Assembly: GCA_963920525.1 (NCBI GenBank)
Contig: OY986438.1
Location: 136,333,022 to 136,397,021, forward strand
From: Dichetophora obliterata
Lineage: Eukaryota; Arthropoda; Insecta; Diptera; Sciomyzidae
DNA length: 64,000 nt
Reading direction: 5' to 3'
Shown: positions 33,396-45,604 of the stretch, piece after piece
Numbering within the stretch: position 1 is the stretch's first letter
Layout: every line of letters starts with the position of its first letter
The notes under the pieces: model-generated
The model's input: the letters and a program-made list of their open reading frames with translations, nothing else
Databases searched by the model: none
Told to the model about the DNA's origin: nothing
Translations under genes and position numbers: made by a program

Positions 33396-34179
33396 AAAAA
33401 TATGTGTAAAAAGAAATATAATTTTTTCGAAGTCATATATACATTCCTTTATTAAATTTGTTTATCAATTCTTTATCAATTTCAAGACTAAAACAGTTAA
33501 AATATTTCATTCGCAGATAATCTTTTGTATGCAGAGTTCCTTCCATTGTTTCTAACTCTAATATATTGTGAACTTTAGTTTTATTAATATTTATTTGACT
33601 AAAAATTCAGTAAGCTCAACAATTCAAAAATAAATTTTCCCATTATTGGAAATGCAGGAGTACCATCGCATATTTTTATTTTAAAGTTGCCATCAATTTT
33701 ATTACACTAATTTTTTTCTTTTCATATATATATATATGTATATGAAAATATATGCAAAATCGGACGCAGGATCTACTTTTTCTGAAATCGTAACATTTTG
33801 AAGAATTTTGGTCAAATATCGGAACGTCAGATTCAAGTATTAAAATCGTAACATATCCGATATTTCGGACCATATGACAGCGCTGGTTGTGACATATTAC
33901 TTCTAAGTGTTATAATATTATATTGCATATTACTTTAAAATCAAAGTAATAAGTTACTTATTACTATTACCTTTCGAATAAAATTGTAACAAATAGCAAA
34001 ACACTTCAATAAAAACCAATTAAGTTTTTCTTTTATTATGTTGATTTTGTACGATTTAAATACAAATTCTAAATATTTTTCTTTTATATTATTGTAATTA
34101 AGTAACTAGCCAAAAAGTAAAAACATTACTGGATGTTATTACTTTTTGCTGAAAAAAAATAAGTTACATTACCGATTTA

Positions 34180-34600
34180 AGCTTAGTCTGCTGTAGGAAC
34201 GAACATTTTTTGGCATATAACTCTACACGCGAAATTTTGGTGTAGTCAAAATTTTTGTTTGGACAAAAAGCACTTGAAGTTCCTATAATAGCAAGACTAC
34301 ACATTAATAAACTATATGCATGCAAAAATAAATTTGTTAAATAGCAAATTCAACACTCAAATATTCTTACTGCTTATTTTTTATTGTTGAGTGGCAAATT
34401 TCCGCGCCAATTAAATGTAAGGGCATATAATTGACAGCGAAATTTTGAAATTTCAACTCTCCACTCACGAATGGAAATTTGGCAACATTTTAATGCAGCG
34501 TACTAGCTGGCGAAAAAAATTTCGTTGCCTGTTCGTTGTTAAAAATCTCAATGTATTTCTTATAGAAATTTTTTTGTTCGTTCCTACAGCATACTAAGCT
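34180..34600. mobile_element. PIF/Harbinger-like MITE, TSD TTA
   Basis: AGCTTAGTCTGCTGTAGGAA at 34180 and, inverted, AGCTTAGTATGCTGTAGGAA ending 34600, with continued similarity through ACGAACA. The flanks are TTA on both sides (34177-34179 and 34601-34603). A 3-bp TWA target suggests PIF/Harbinger. 421 bp, non-coding. Confidence 0.8.
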
Positions 34601-34634
34601 TTAGGGACAAAGAAATAATATTGTCTAACTTATT

Positions 34635-34885
34635 TAGGGTATTCACAAGGTGTGCTAACATGCCATATTATCATATTGTCCTAAAAGCTTACAACTAAAA
34701 TTTACAAGATAAATAAATGCAAATAAGAAACAGCTGTTTGATTACACTTCAATAAACATAGTTTTCAGAGTTGTAAATTATTAGTACTTTTTTTAATATG
34801 AAAGTGTAAAATCTGAAATATGAAAGTGTAAAATCTTAAGACAATATGACATTATGACATGAAAGCACACCTTGTGAATAGCCTA
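34635..34885. mobile_element. MITE with TAGGGTATTCACAAGG termini
   Basis: TAGGGTATTCACAAGGTGTG (34635) is matched by the complement of the sequence ending at 34885 (TAGGCTATTCACAAGGTGTG). The inner parts also pair ('catattgtc...' with 'gacaatatg'). Flanking octamers AACTTATT and ATTATATT agree at 5 of 8 positions, so a decayed hAT-type duplication is possible. The element shares its terminus style with 36084-36539 and with the right end at 9116. Confidence 0.65.
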
Positions 34886-35140
34886 ATTATATTACTTTGC
34901 GTTACAGTCACAACACTGATCTCAATGTATGTGAGTGGTTTCACTCATCAGCGGAAACACCCAGTAGAAAATAAAACAGCATGGATTTTCAGCATATATC
35001 TAAGCGAATTAGCAGTATTATATTGTGATGTACTGAGCGGTGTTTTTGTTATAAGCCTTGATTTGTCCAAATGTAAAATTAATAAGGTAATAACACGGCC
35101 AAACTTTTAAGCTTGGGGATCAAACCAAATATGTATACTA

Positions 35141-35746
35141 CAGGGTCCGCCAAATAATTTTTTTTTAAAATTTTATAAAAAAAAAACTACTAAATATTTT
35201 CTCAAATTTCTTTTTTTGTTTGAAAGTACAATCCTTCCGGTTAATAATGAAAAATAATTTCATTCAAATGGCTGCCTCGGCTGGCCATGCAGTAGCCTAC
35301 ACGATCGGTCCAATTTTTAAGCACATTATCGATTGTGTGCAGCTGTATTTCACCAATGGCTTCACGAATATTGTCCTTTAAAGCGTCAATTGTCTCTGAC
35401 TTATCGGCGTAAAATCCGCACCAAACAGTGACTCGTTTTGGATGCAGCGGCTTTTCAATGTATGCGTGCGGGTTTTCTGTGCCCCAAATGCGACAATTTT
35501 GCTTGTTTACATACCCGCCAAGATCAAAATGAGCTTCATCTGAAAAGATGATTTTTTTGGCAAAATCGGCATCATGATTTTCAAAGTAATGTCGCAATAT
35601 TTCCCAGCGTTGTTCAAGCGTATACACAACCATATTCGTTCAGCGGAAGGATAAAACTAATTATCTGTCAAATCAGACATGAGCTAAATGTTACCATTCA
35701 CGAAATAAGCACTAGTTGAAAAAAAAACGTTAGATGGCGGACCCTG
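35141..35746 (-). mobile_element. Internally deleted Tc1/mariner element, TA TSD
   Basis: CAGGGTCCGCCA (35141) and TGGCGGACCCTG (ending 35746) are perfect inverted repeats, and TA flanks both ends (35139-35140 and 35747-35748). At 606 bp it is about half the length of an autonomous mariner. It retains a frame joining the start, middle and end of the transposase (35241-35633, -). This is the classic internal-deletion route to a MITE, caught with coding ends intact. Confidence 0.9.
35241..35633 (-). pseudogene. Internally deleted mariner-like transposase
   Basis: A 130-residue open frame. Residues 1-20 (MVVYTLEQRWEILRHYFEN) are the start of the N-terminal HTH. Residues ~21-72 (FAKKIIFSDEAHFDLGGYVN, then CRIWGTENPHAYIEKPLHPK and RVTVWCGF) surround the first catalytic Asp of the DDE/D triad. 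Residues ~76-130 (DKSETIDALKDNIREAIGEI to GYCMASRGSHLNEIIFH) are the C-terminal helix region. The second HTH and the segment with the second and third catalytic residues are missing without a frameshift, so two clean deletions seem to have occurred. The product would be a catalytically dead DNA-binding remnant if expressed. The family is Tc1/mariner superfamily, of the type often labelled mariner or Tc3-like in insects; the subgroup is uncertain. Confidence 0.88.
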
Positions 35747-36083
35747 TATATGGGCATTTTTATAGTGGCGCACGTAACGATCGTATAACTTTCATGATAC
35801 TAAAATTTAAGAAAGCAAGAAAAATTGAAACTTTGTTGGTCCTATTTTGATTTTTGGATAATACTCTAACATCACAGTGCGACGAAAATTAAAACTACAA
35901 GAACCATTCGTGAAAATTCTCAAAGAATTACATTTTCCATCGCACTTGGTCTTTTATTTTCACTTAAATTCAAGAAAATTTATTATTTCTAATGCGATCC
36001 TCTCTCTCAAGATATCGCTGGAAAGGTTTTGAGTGCTCGCACTGATGCTTAAGTTGATATATGATACAATACTGAAAAAATAT

Positions 36084-36539
36084 TAGGGGTATTCACGATG
36101 TGGTGTATTTGTGATAAATTTTTACAAAATATACTATACTTACAACCTATTGTGAACGAACCTTCAATAAAGCATTGTATTTTTAAAATCAGCAGATTTG
36201 TGTTTGTACTTTTGCTTGGCAGTATTAATTAATATCGTCATTAAACTAAAGGAAATTATTAAAAAATTGAAACGAAACACTAAATTATATTACTTTATAT
36301 TAAATAAACTAAAAGCGTAGCCGATAGTTTCCTTCATGCTGAGTAGAAATGCTTTTGCGATCAGCTGATCAAATACACAACGAAATTTACAACGAATACA
36401 ATAGGGTTCCTTCGTTGTATTTTTGCGACAGGGTTGTATGTATTTTGAACACTGTGCTTATTGTTTTTGCAGTCTTACAAAATTTACTACAAATATCAAA
36501 TTTATCAAAAATACACAATACACCACATCGTGAATACCC
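36084..36539. mobile_element. MITE with GGGTATTCACGATGTGGTGT termini
   Basis: GGGTATTCACGATGTGGTGT at 36087 and its complement ending at 36539 are identical over at least 23 bases, followed by paired 'gataaattt' blocks. The left end is preceded by TAG, giving TAGGGGTATTCAC, as in 34635-34885. No TSD is evident. Open frames 36349-36552 and 36461-36658 (+) run out of the element and are incidental. Confidence 0.7.
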
Positions 36540-36857
36540 AAACTGTAATTAAAAAAAAAATAAAAGTAATGAAGTTATTTGAATTTTTAAAGTTTTTGTA
36601 TGGAAATAAAATAAGAAAAATATCAAAAATACGCATAAAAAACCAGCGTTATCTTTAATCAGATTGCAAACATTTACAATTTTTTGATGCAGATTGAAAG
36701 AGCGTTTTCCGGCTTATAGTTTCTGACAGTTAATTTTTTACAAATATTACACCAGCCAATTTTTTTACAAAAAACTTGATTTTTAGAAGTTTTTTCAAAT
36801 CATTCCAGCTCACGGATGGCTATTGCTATAGTCGATATAATTGGGGAATCATCATAA

Positions 36858-37865
36858 GGGGTCGTCCATAAACTACGTTACCAATTTAGGGGGGGGGGGA
36901 GGGGTTTTGAAATGCACTACGATAAGTAACGGTAGGGGGGGAGGTGTTTAGATATTGTAACGTTACCAAAAATTAAAAAAATCGACAAAAAACCTCTAAT
37001 TAATAACACAATCATTTCAAAAAATTTTAACCTTACATGTTTATGTTTAATCGTCTAAATTGATGGTTAACTTTTGTTTCAACGATTTCTTCCACCACCT
37101 TTTCCCTCGACACAGGAACCTTTTGGTATTCCTTCACCATCTCAGCACACGTCTGAAAAATTTGAGTCTTTGCTTTTGCGACAGGCCTTGACGTTAAGGC
37201 CTGTATGTTCTTCATCAAAGGAGATACCGTATGACATGTACTGTCCTTCTCAAAAAAAAAAGAAGAAATCGGTTCAAGGTCGTGTCCTACCTGCGGCTTG
37301 TATTTCGTTTTTAAAACTTCTATGAATTACCATAAGTTTGTATTATATCGTTTACAATAAATCGGAATAAAACATACTATTTAAATAAATCAATTTTCAG
37401 AAAGCATTTACACAAAAACACAGAACTTGGTGCAGCTCGGGTGCAGCCTTTGAGGGTACTCTTTTAAAAACCAGGTGAATTTCTTTGCGTTAGAAATGAG
37501 GGTCGATATAGAATCCGATGAAAAATTCTATTTTGAAGAATCCTCAACAAAGCTACCAGCTTCTTCTATCCCAGTGGTTGAGAGCATCGAATCTTGGATC
37601 GCAGATGGAATAGCTTTTACAGATGATATTAATTATTGATTTTTTTCCAATTGTTCCTTTAATGTATCTAGTCATACTAGACACTAATACTAGTGAATAT
37701 TGTCAGAGCTAGTCAAAATATATAATCATTCAAATGAATTAATTTAATATGTCACGTTACTTTATGGAGGGGGGGCAGGGGTTTTGAAAAGCACTACGAA
37801 AAGTAACGCAGGGGGAGGGGGGTAAAAAAACCGTAAAATCAGTAACGTAGTTTATGGACGACCCC
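36858..37865. mobile_element. TIR element GGGGTCGTCCATAAACTACG, TSD TAA
   Basis: GGGGTCGTCCATAAACTACG at 36858 is matched by the complement of the last 20 bases ending 37865, and TAA flanks both ends (36855-36857 and 37866-37868). Each end is followed by G-rich tracts (36890-36903; 37770-37822) and by 'ttttgaaatgcactacgataagtaacg'-like direct blocks. The 1008-bp interior includes a small plus-strand frame at 37496-37639 (MRVDIESDEKFYFEESSTKL..., 47 residues, acidic) that might be a remnant of an encoded protein. The 3-bp target suggests PIF/Harbinger affinity, which is not certain. Confidence 0.8.
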
Positions 37866-38800
37866 TAACATAAGCCAAGAATTATTTTGCGCATTTGTGC
37901 CGAACAACTTTTCTTGTTTTTTTGGAGCGGGAGGCGCCTTAATATACATATATGAACTATTTATGTTCAAGGTTAACTATAAAACGACTCATTGAATAGA
38001 ATAACGTTACTCAATTCTTTCTGAACAGAGTTGTCATGTTTCATTTGAAACACTGTTTTTTAACTTACAAATATATTTAGATTTCACTCATTTTTAAATT
38101 TTTCCCTTTATTCGAAAAATTGGGGACTTCAAATTTTAAAAGATTTCATTTCAGTAAAAGTCTCACAGGGTGAATGTTGTTCACGTTTGTTTTAACTAGT
38201 ATATTTTTATCAAGTGTAACAATGGCAATGAAATTTAAGTGATGAATTTAGAAAACACCAATGAGGACCATGAAAATTGAAACGATCAATTGGATTTTGT
38301 GAATGAGAAAAGGTCATCTCTTATAGCACAAACAAAGTTTCAGATAGTTACTACATTTGTATGGTCAATTCAGCAATGAAAAATCATGATAAAATTCATG
38401 TGCACAGATGTAGTTGTATGTATCTTTCTTTCTCTATCTCTCTCTCTCTCTTTTTCTCTCTTCTTTTTTTGACTACTTGACTTAATAGACTTTTAGGGAA
38501 AAAATAGTTTCCTTCATCCCAACTTGTCTTTACAAAATCATAAGTATTCTAAGAGAAGTGGCAACCCTGTTTAGAGTGAAGTTGGGAAAATAATGAGAAT
38601 AAAAAAACAAGCATTGAGTAGAAAAATACTCGAAAATGTACGAGCATTTCGAAAATATCACGAGTGACTCGATAATTTCTCGAGTAGCTCGTAATTTCGA
38701 GTTAATTGAAATACCGAGTTACTCGAATCAAAATTCGAGTCGAGTTTCACTATTCGACTCGACTCGAACTCGAAGCTACTCGCACAGGCCTAAAATTTAT

Positions 38801-40139
38801 TAAAAATACCTTTTAGGCAATGAAGTTTCATATGTGAGAGCATGCAATGGAAGTCTATATATGTGAAAAAATTGGGCGGACCACACCTCTTTTTGGGGAA
38901 AATTATATTTTGCCCGCAATTTTATAAAATATCAATTTAGAGGCTTAAATAATAAAATTTGGTTTATAAGTGTCATAATAATTTGTATTCTTGAATAAAG
39001 CAGGCGGTATACCACCATTATTTTTTAAAATGTAAATTTCTCTTAACGTATAAACGCTTAAGTAAGAACATTCGGTTTTGGGAGCATAGCATGAACATTT
39101 TTAATCCTAAAAACTAAGCGTTCACACACACTATTGTAGAAAATATAAATATATAAAAAAGTTAAGAGGCTAATATGTAAAAACCCGGTATGTAGGGGCG
39201 TGTTTGAAAGTTTCTTATCTTTTGAAAAATAGGCGATACGCCCCTATTTTCAAAAATGTTAATTTCCATAACATTAAGAGGCTAAAATTATAAAATTAGG
39301 TACATGGGCATTGCCGTAGCTAAGCACGCGACAGTCGTACGACTTTAATGAGTGATAACATAAAGAAGAATTACACTTGCAGTTTTCTTATTTTAATTTT
39401 TCAATAGTTGATTAAGCGCACTATACCAGGTGTAAAAGCTAATAGTTGTCGAACATTCAGCTCTTAGATAGAAGCCACCAAAAATGATACGTTACTTGAC
39501 ACAAAATAGAAGCGATTATTACCTGCATCAATATAAACGAAAAAATCTGAGAAGTGTACACGAGTTTTTTTATGCGAGTGTTTTTTATATAATCTGGAAT
39601 AATGTTGCAACATATTCATAGCTATTTCGTTGAAAAATCTTTTTTAATTGTCTCTATACAAACCATTACGATACGTTACGTGATATACGTAAAGTGATAT
39701 ATTTTTCCCTTCAAAGAAGTGCAAATATTTGATAGTTTTATTAATTACAGGACAGTTACAATCGAAAACTGAACAAATTTAATTAAAATTTATGCTTAAT
39801 TTCAACGTTCGTTAAAATTTTTCAATTTTTATCACCATTTTTGAACTTGTGTTGCCATTCATCATGTTTGCTGGCATTTTTTTAATTTAAAATTGAAATC
39901 AGTTCCCAGTACTCTCACAATATAAACTTCCTTATACCACGGACCGCCTTACTGCTATATACGAATTTTCATGCTAATTGGAAAAAATGTTTATACCGTT
40001 TGATTATTTCTTTCAAAATATTTTATATTAAGATAGTGTTTTTATTTTATAACTATTTCAAACTATATTATTACATTTAAACTTGATATTGTTGATATAA
40101 AAATAAAAATAGGGAACACTACGTAAGTAGATATCTTCA
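38801..40139. other. Degenerate repeats then unassigned sequence
   Basis: From 38820 to 39310 there are degenerate units with 'agaggctaaa', 'gggcggaccacacctc' and 'taggggcgtgtttgaaag', in the style of Helitron-internal repeats, but without TC/CTAG ends. The rest (39310-40139) is AT-rich with no recognised gene. Confidence 0.4.
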
Positions 40140-40149
40140 CTTCTGCGCC

Positions 40150-40794
40150 ACCCAGGAAGGTCTAACTAACGTTCATACAGGCACACATTTTCGAGAATTA
40201 CCTCTGAGCTTATTTCTTCATAGCGGCTAGCAACCCCAGTAAACGCCTGGAAATGCTCACCTCTCATTCCACATTCGAGTGCTTCTTTAAATAGATCACC
40301 CGAAATAAAATTTAATTTTTCTGACATTATCCATTCCAGAAGCCACAGCTTTCTTACCTTTCTTGTTCACAGAATTCTCCGCGCTGATTCTGGAAGCTTT
40401 GACGAAGATTTCACATCGTCTTTTACTTTTGGGGTCTTGCCCACCATTGAGCCAGCAGAGTTAGACCGGACCAATCCAGAAACTCCTTTTACAGCCTTTC
40501 CCTTTCCAAACAAAATATTAGACTTATCCAGCTTTAAAGCCTTTAAATTTCGACGTTCTATCTCCATCACTAAGTTTCCTTTAAGGAGCACCCTTTGCTG
40601 GAAAACTACCAGCAATAACACCCACATCAACTTCTGGGCCCGTACGAATGCCGGACTCTCCCACACCTGGACGAAACCCGGGTTCACATTTACCATCAAG
40701 TAACGCTAAGTTAGGCCCTTTTACACCCATACCAATACCAATTAAAGGTTTTCCTGAAGCAGGAACAGCCTTGCCTGGACAATAGCCCGGCATA
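40150..40794 (-). pseudogene. Frameshifted relic of an unidentified protein
   Basis: On the minus strand an ATG at 40793 opens MPGYCPGKAVPASGKPLIGI, rich in Gly and Pro, continuing to FPAKGAP. Around 40575 the reading moves to a second frame (KGNLVMEIERRNLKALKLDK, then KGKAVKGVSGLVRSNSAGSM, a basic Lys-rich stretch). Near 40375 it moves again to NSVNKKGKKAVASGMDN, and a third segment reads MSEKLNFISGDLFKEALECG, then GEHFQAFTGVASRYEEISSE, ending at a TAG near 40170. Base composition is clearly more GC-rich than the surroundings and codon choice looks protein-like, which suggests a once-functional ~200-residue protein. There is no intron signal, no poly(A) and no TIR. I do not recognise the family; a retroposed host gene or a transposon-borne gene are both possible. 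Confidence 0.5.
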
Positions 40795-40799
40795 TTGTA

Positions 40800-43700
40800 C
40801 TCAGTTCAAAAGTCACTGGAGTAACAGTGTAACAAGTACTGGAGTAAATCGAATCCGAAAAAGTTTGAGAAGCACTGGAGCAATTACACAATCTACGTTG
40901 TGGAAGCACTGATGGCGAATGCTATTCGCTGCAATGAAGACGCAAACTAAAGATTAACCCTCTACCAAAAATTGCTCAACGCTCCTACAGAAGTTTTCAC
41001 TTCAAAATTATTTTATAAATTATATTTTATTGACTGGAGCTTGAACCTATAATATCAATAAATAGTTGAAAATAACAAAAATGGCGGACATTTGAGTTTT
41101 AAGTAGCGGTTTTTTACATTTTTTGCTCTTTAAAGTTCTCTAGACAAAACAAAACCATTCAATATTATCTAAATTTAGTTTTAAGATCCAATAAATTTTA
41201 TCTGCTTAAACTAATTAAAAAGATCCAAGTCAATCCATAGAGTAGTTCTTGAGATATCGTGGAGACCAGTTTGTAAAACATGAAAACATGAAATGATTTT
41301 GCAGAAAACTTTTAATTTTATTGCTACCACTTTGATAAAACCTAAAGAACTACTAATAAAAATAACCATATCAAACAGAGGTACGATAGGCACAGATGTC
41401 ATATACAGCACTTATGAAGTGGAGGGGTGGGGGGGGGGATAGTATCTAAGTTTCGGATGTGCTGCAAGCTAAAGTTTTTAACAATTAAAATAATCGTTAA
41501 AAATGAAGCAATGAAATAATACCATAAAATAATTTTGTCCAGACAGCATATTCTACACGATTCACTGCGTTGCTTGGCTTGATTTTTTGGATTAAATTGT
41601 CTTCATATTGTCAGCACCAAATGAATTAAATCATTTAAGATTCTAAAATATATTATTTTTTAAGTTAAAAAATGTTTACTTCACTAAAATTGCAATGTTA
41701 AGCATTTGCAATTAGCAAATAGCATTTTGCTATGTTTAAAATAGCAAATTTTATAGATTGCCGAATTATTTTTTTAAGTTAATTTCGATGTATGTATGTA
41801 ACCAGTAAAAAAGTCCCAATTTAATTAAGTTTTAAATAATTTCTTGTGTAAACAAAAACTCTCAACTCAAACCTGATGGCTATAAATACACATCACTTTT
41901 AGGTGACAGCCTTGTATAGATGACAATAACTCTGTCACATTTCAACCACGTTCACCGGTTTGCTAAATCAATTTTTTTCTAATTAATTAATAATCAAATC
42001 AAAGAAACCAGTTTATAGCCGAAAACCGCAAATTTGCAAAAAATGATAAAAAAAATTAGTTGTTTGTTCAAAGAGCAACAGACAAAGTTATTGAAAAACA
42101 AATATAAGATTTGATGCCTAACTGCAAACCAATGATTAAAGCAAAATTTGCGATTTGAAATAATTCATTAAAGTACACACACACACACGCACAGTTATTT
42201 GCGCACACTGATTTTTAACAAATTAGTCGTAGTTTGTATGCAAATGCGCGACTGCGCACAATCAATTCACATTGAGATTTATGTGCAAAAAAAAAAAACA
42301 ATGAATGGATTGCCAGAAACTGTGAAGACACTTGAATTCTACACCCTCGGTTCAATGCATAAATTCAATTGAATCTTCGCTGCGGCTACCGAGTGGAATC
42401 ACTTGCATGCGGCGCACACTGGGGCCGCTTCTATGAAAAGCTTCACCAAAAGTGATTTAAAAAAATTTAAATATCGAAATATTGTTGATATGAGCAGAGC
42501 ATTATACGTTAAGGCTTTAAGCATTTATTAAGTCTATTCGTCCTAAAGAGTATGAACACTACTGGAAATTTCAAATTAATATTGTTTAAAATAAAAAAAT
42601 CATTTTTAAAGTTGTAGTAGCTTATAAGCTAAGTCTCTTATATGTAAACTGGATTGTGTATATTTGACAAAGGAATCATAAATAAAGAAAATTTGCTTGG
42701 ATATGAGCAGAGCTTGTAGATATTTGTGGTAGGTTTATTTTAAACTGATGTTTAAACATATATATTTTTAAATATATTTATATACATTTAAAAAGCTATG
42801 ATTTGACGGACCGTTTATATTTTATAAGACCAAAAAAGTTTCAATAAAGTTTCAAATTTTAAGGTTTGCATTTACGTTTTTTTAATTTGCGCAAAATAAT
42901 CTTTTTAATTTTTGTCAAACATATTTTTACGTATATGATCATTCTTTATTCAGAAAATTAGATCTGATGAAAGCCAATTTTAAGCAAATTAAAAAAGTAT
43001 TTTAGAAAAGTTGAGTCTTATGTAAGTAAATGTCTTATTTTTTACATTTTTGACACCAACGTTACACAATTTTTACATACCTGATATTAAAAACTAATAT
43101 AATATAAAAAATGTTGAAAAAATAAATTAAAAAGTTTCACAAAAAGTTATTTTAAAATTACACTGAAAAATGTGAAATTTTGGTATTGAGATAAATAAAA
43201 TTAATACTATATAAACAAAGAAAAATTAAAATTAATATTATTAAAAGTAAAGTTAAAAAAGGGTATTTTGGACTGACACCATAAATATCAAGAATAATTA
43301 ATTTAAATTTTTTGCATTAATGTTCGTATAACCATTATTAATTACGCAAGTTAGATTTCTTTTCTTGATTAATAAACCAGCCAAAAACAGCTTTAACCCG
43401 AGAGTGTTGATATTATTTCAAGCAAACGTCCTGTTTTTTTAAACAATTTTAAAAATTTGTTAATTTAATTTTTTTTTTAAATTAAAAGTTATAAGAAAAA
43501 TAATATTATTATAAAAAAAGATATTCAGTATATTTTAAATCGCTCTTATGAATTAACTTTGATTTGAAAAAAGCTATACCAATCACTTCACAGAGTTTCT
43601 ATGTTGAAACTCCCAAATTTTTATTTCTTTTTTTCTGCACACAATTGAATTTAGCTATAAGTATATTCTGGTTTCAACTAGTCTTCTAGTTTAATAAAAA

Positions 43701-44696
43701 ATTAAAAAATCCACTCATAAGAACATTTAAAAAAAAATTAGCCTACTCTTTACTCGGTTATGGTATTAAAATTTTTTTAAAGAAATTCCTTAACATTTAT
43801 AAAATTATGTTCGGTTCAATACCAAATTTTTTGATTATTTTGAAATAGTCGGGTAGAATTTTTTATTGCTCAAAATTTTTTTGTAAATTTTAAATTTGTA
43901 AAAGCAATATTTTGATTTTAAAAGTTATAATAATATTTGCTTTTTTATCTAAAAAGATTTATTCTAAAAATATTACAAAAATGTTTTTGAAAATTATTTC
44001 TTTTTTAAAATAAAGTTTGTGCTTTCTATGGACTTATTTCAATGAATTTATTATAACTTCCGATCTTCTTCTTTTCATTGCCTGCGCGTCTGAATTAAAT
44101 TTATTTTTGTTTGTTTCTTTCACATCAAAATCAAGCAACTCAACAACTGAGTACTTACTTGGTTTTGTTGAAAAATCAAAATGTTCACTATTCGCTGACT
44201 TTTACTTAATAAACTTAGCCCTCAACTTGTACAACTCAAAAAAATTACACTTACAGTACATTTGGTCCCAGGGACCACACCAACTAAAATGCTAAAACAC
44301 CACAAAATTAAGTAAGAAATTCATGTTGTTTTTTTAAGAACATCTTAAAGAAAGTTTTTTCTTCCTATTATGAAAGAATTTTTTTTAATTATTTTGAATA
44401 ATTGAATTGAATCGAATTGCATTATAAGATAAATATACTCTAATGATTTTTTGTGTGTTCCCACAGACTAGGAGTACCAGTTAAGGGTTAGCAAAGAAAA
44501 TGAGTTGGCTGTAACATTATTGTAAGATTCTTCAAACAATTTTCTTGTTGCAGTATTTTAAAGAAAAAAAGGGCTCATAAAGTGTTACTTGTGTTAATTT
44601 TATAAGTGCACCACCAAAAATAATGGGTCAACTTGGTTTTGTTGTAACCTTTATAAATATTTCAAAGCATTGAATTTACTTTTTTTTAATTCAAGC
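40800..44696. other. No gene recognised; microsatellites
   Basis: Long AT-rich stretch. It includes a G10 run near 41430, a (CA)n tract at ~42176-42195 and a moderately GC-rich patch at 42340-42440 (GTGGAATCAC... region). Short frames (41211-41411, -; 44017-44295, +) carry no recognisable motif. No TIR/TSD pair was found. Confidence 0.45.
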
Positions 44697-44796
44697 ACTA
44701 AGGAAAGAGATGTTAATGTCTTATGGTAGAGATGTGTATTGCGACCTTAATGAGATCTATTGTACTTGATTTTCAAGGCTCCGCTGGGTTGGCGGA

Positions 44797-45604
44797 TTAC
44801 AGAATTTCATCCAGACCTAGTTCTCCGATGAATTTGAGAATGTTTTTAGGTTTAAGGGAAGAAATTTTCTCTGGACTCAGCTCATAGTTTCCCAGTGCTA
44901 GTTTATGTCTGCGAGTATTTAATTTACATAAATTTGTAAATAGGTGTATTGGAGTCTCCTCTGCTTTTTCACAGAAACGGCAATTACTATCGGCTTCGAT
45001 GCCCAGTTTCTTCTGGACATACTTAAATTTACAGTGTCCTGTTAGACACCCAATTAAAATTCTTAGATTTGGTTTGCCTAAGCTTATGCACAATTTTTCT
45101 CTCCGAGTATCAAAATTTTTAGGAGGAATCTGGATTGTCTTAGATTTGGGAGGCTTATCCAAAGGTTTGAACGTTTGTATCTCTTCTCCCTTCGTAGTTC
45201 TTTTTTTATAGAATGCTTGCCCAATCCGCAAAATGGTTCTAGTCCTATAAATTTTGTGGCTTTACCCTGTCGCGCTAAGCCATCAGCTTCTTCGTTACCT
45301 TGTATGCCTTTATGTCCTGGGATCCAGAGTATAGTAACGGTGTTATTCTTGCCTAGTTCATTGAGTTTTGTTAGGCATCCCCATGCATTCTCGATGATGT
45401 CTCACCAGAAACAAGTGCTTTAATTGCTGCTTGGCTGTCCGACATAAAAATTATATCCTGCCCTTTGTATTTCCGATCCAGATTAAAGGCGCACACAGCT
45501 GCATTGCTAGGATTTCTGCTTAGAAGATACTGGATGTTGTCCCCATATGTTCAAAGAGCTTAGTTCTTGAAGCCAGCGCCTATACTTCCAATGTTTTGGA
45601 GCCA
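44797..45604 (-). pseudogene. LINE ORF2: RNase H domain and CCHC tail
   Basis: Starting near 45604 the minus strand reads DGSKT (first RNase H Asp). It continues with AEILAMQLCAFNLDRKYKG (conserved Glu), IIFMSDSQAAIKAL (second Asp) and WIPGHKGIQGNEEADGLARQ (His and last Asp) around 45310-45250. It continues in frame as 45231-44797 with LISLGKPNLRILIGCLTGHC-type sequence and a CRFCEKAEETPIHLFTNLC zinc-binding motif, ending in a stop at 44797. One or more small frameshifts fall around 45380-45420. The domain degrades the RNA strand during target-primed reverse transcription. The segment is contiguous with the RT portion across the second LINE insertion. Confidence 0.88.

Larger units (their letters stand above)
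32181..38792. mobile_element. 6.6-kb hAT-ended composite, TSD AAATTTA(C/T)
   Basis: TAGGCCTGTGCGAGTAGCTCGA-type ends (32181 and inverted ending 38792) share the first ~18 bases. They are flanked by 8-bp sequences AAATTTAC (32173-32180) and AAATTTAT (38793-38800), one mismatch apart. Both subterminal regions (32200-32340 and 38620-38790) are filled with ACTCGA/TCGAGT motifs, typical of hAT transposase-binding clusters. The interior holds at least six separate elements (32852, 34180, 34635, 35141, 36084, 36858). Subtracting them leaves only ~3 kb of its own sequence. No hAT transposase frame is recognisable. Confidence 0.8.

Noticed and set aside
35876..35951. Small MITE with AGTGCGAYGRAAA ends
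   Set aside because: Inverted similarity of only ~13 bp, no TSD; too weak to call.
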